Source of the DNA: an uncultured Lachnospiraceae bacterium
Lineage (GTDB): Bacteria; Bacillota_A; Clostridia; TANB77; CAG-508
DNA: 6,066 nucleotides
Reading direction: 5' to 3'
Assembly (NCBI GenBank): GCA_947165105.1
Contig: CAMUZC010000087.1
Location: forward strand, 1 to 6,066
In this document: positions 5,985 to 6,066 of the stretch, piece by piece
How the letters are laid out: each line of letters starts with the position of its first letter
Numbering within the stretch: position 1 is the stretch's first letter
Notes under the pieces: generated by a model
The model's input: the letters and a program-made list of their open reading frames with translations, nothing else
Databases searched by the model: none
What the model was told of the DNA's origin: nothing
Translations under genes and position numbers: made by a program

Positions 5985-6066
5985 TATTTTTATTGATTAA
6001 TATAAATTAATTAATTAAATGATTTAATCTTTAATGAATATTTATTATTTATTATTATTATTTAAT
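5985..6066 (-). promoter_or_regulatory. Extremely AT-rich 5' flank (leader/promoter region)
   Basis: Upstream of the ATG, by hand count four of 82 bases are G or C. It contains an in-frame TAA at 5997-5999, an ATTAATTAATTAA stretch near 6006-6018, and ATT repeats at 6040-6064. No defined promoter element can be picked out, because TATA-like strings are unavoidable in this composition. The window ends before a neighbouring gene is reached. Confidence 0.5.

Overview
The window holds one gene, on the minus strand, filling almost the whole of it. It is an intronless, standard-code reading frame of 1,918 codons (5984 down to 228) for a very large, low-complexity, mostly hydrophilic protein. The flanks are almost pure A+T: by hand count about 5% G+C in 5985-6066 and about 4% in 1-139. 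Such a contrast with a coding region of ordinary AT-rich composition, poly-A/T runs, AATAAA signals and compositionally biased protein sequence points to an AT-rich unicellular eukaryote. I cannot fix the lineage. An anaerobic gut fungus, an apicomplexan such as a Plasmodium relative, or a dictyostelid would all fit. A ciliate that reads TAA/TAG as Gln is unlikely, because this Gln-rich frame never uses those codons. No bacterial, phage, CRISPR, tRNA or rRNA features were seen.

Protein layout, N to C (nucleotides run from high to low): (1) residues 1-320, Ser/Asn/Tyr-rich, with four Cys-Thr-Cys motifs; every cysteine of the protein lies before residue 439. (2) Residues about 320-830, a degenerate repeat array with Trp at a 40-41-residue spacing (W468/W508 and W668/W709/W750), split by an acidic-then-basic charge block. 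(3) Residues about 774-905, the most normal-complexity stretch. (4) Residues about 940-1600, a long Glu/Gln/Asp-rich region of short repeats (EQ, EG, QT, and a VEGEDEH heptad) punctuated by short Tyr-Lys-Glu motifs. (5) Residues 1600 to the end, an Asn/Gln/Gly-rich tail. There is no signal peptide, membrane segment or recognisable catalytic domain. A structural or scaffold role is the most natural guess but is inference only.

The main discovery is at the C-terminus. The annotated TGA at 228-230 looks like the result of a one-base slip in a poly-A run. A second frame continues for 39 codons to a TAA at 140-142. It carries an in-frame near-copy of the preceding motif (VDGDSKKKK then VNGNSKKKK) and two exact 18-bp in-frame repeats, and it ends exactly where G+C falls from about 32% to about 4%. 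Removing one A from the run at 264-272 would give a 1,947-residue protein. This is either a homopolymer sequencing or assembly error, a natural frameshift allele, or slippage at poly-A.
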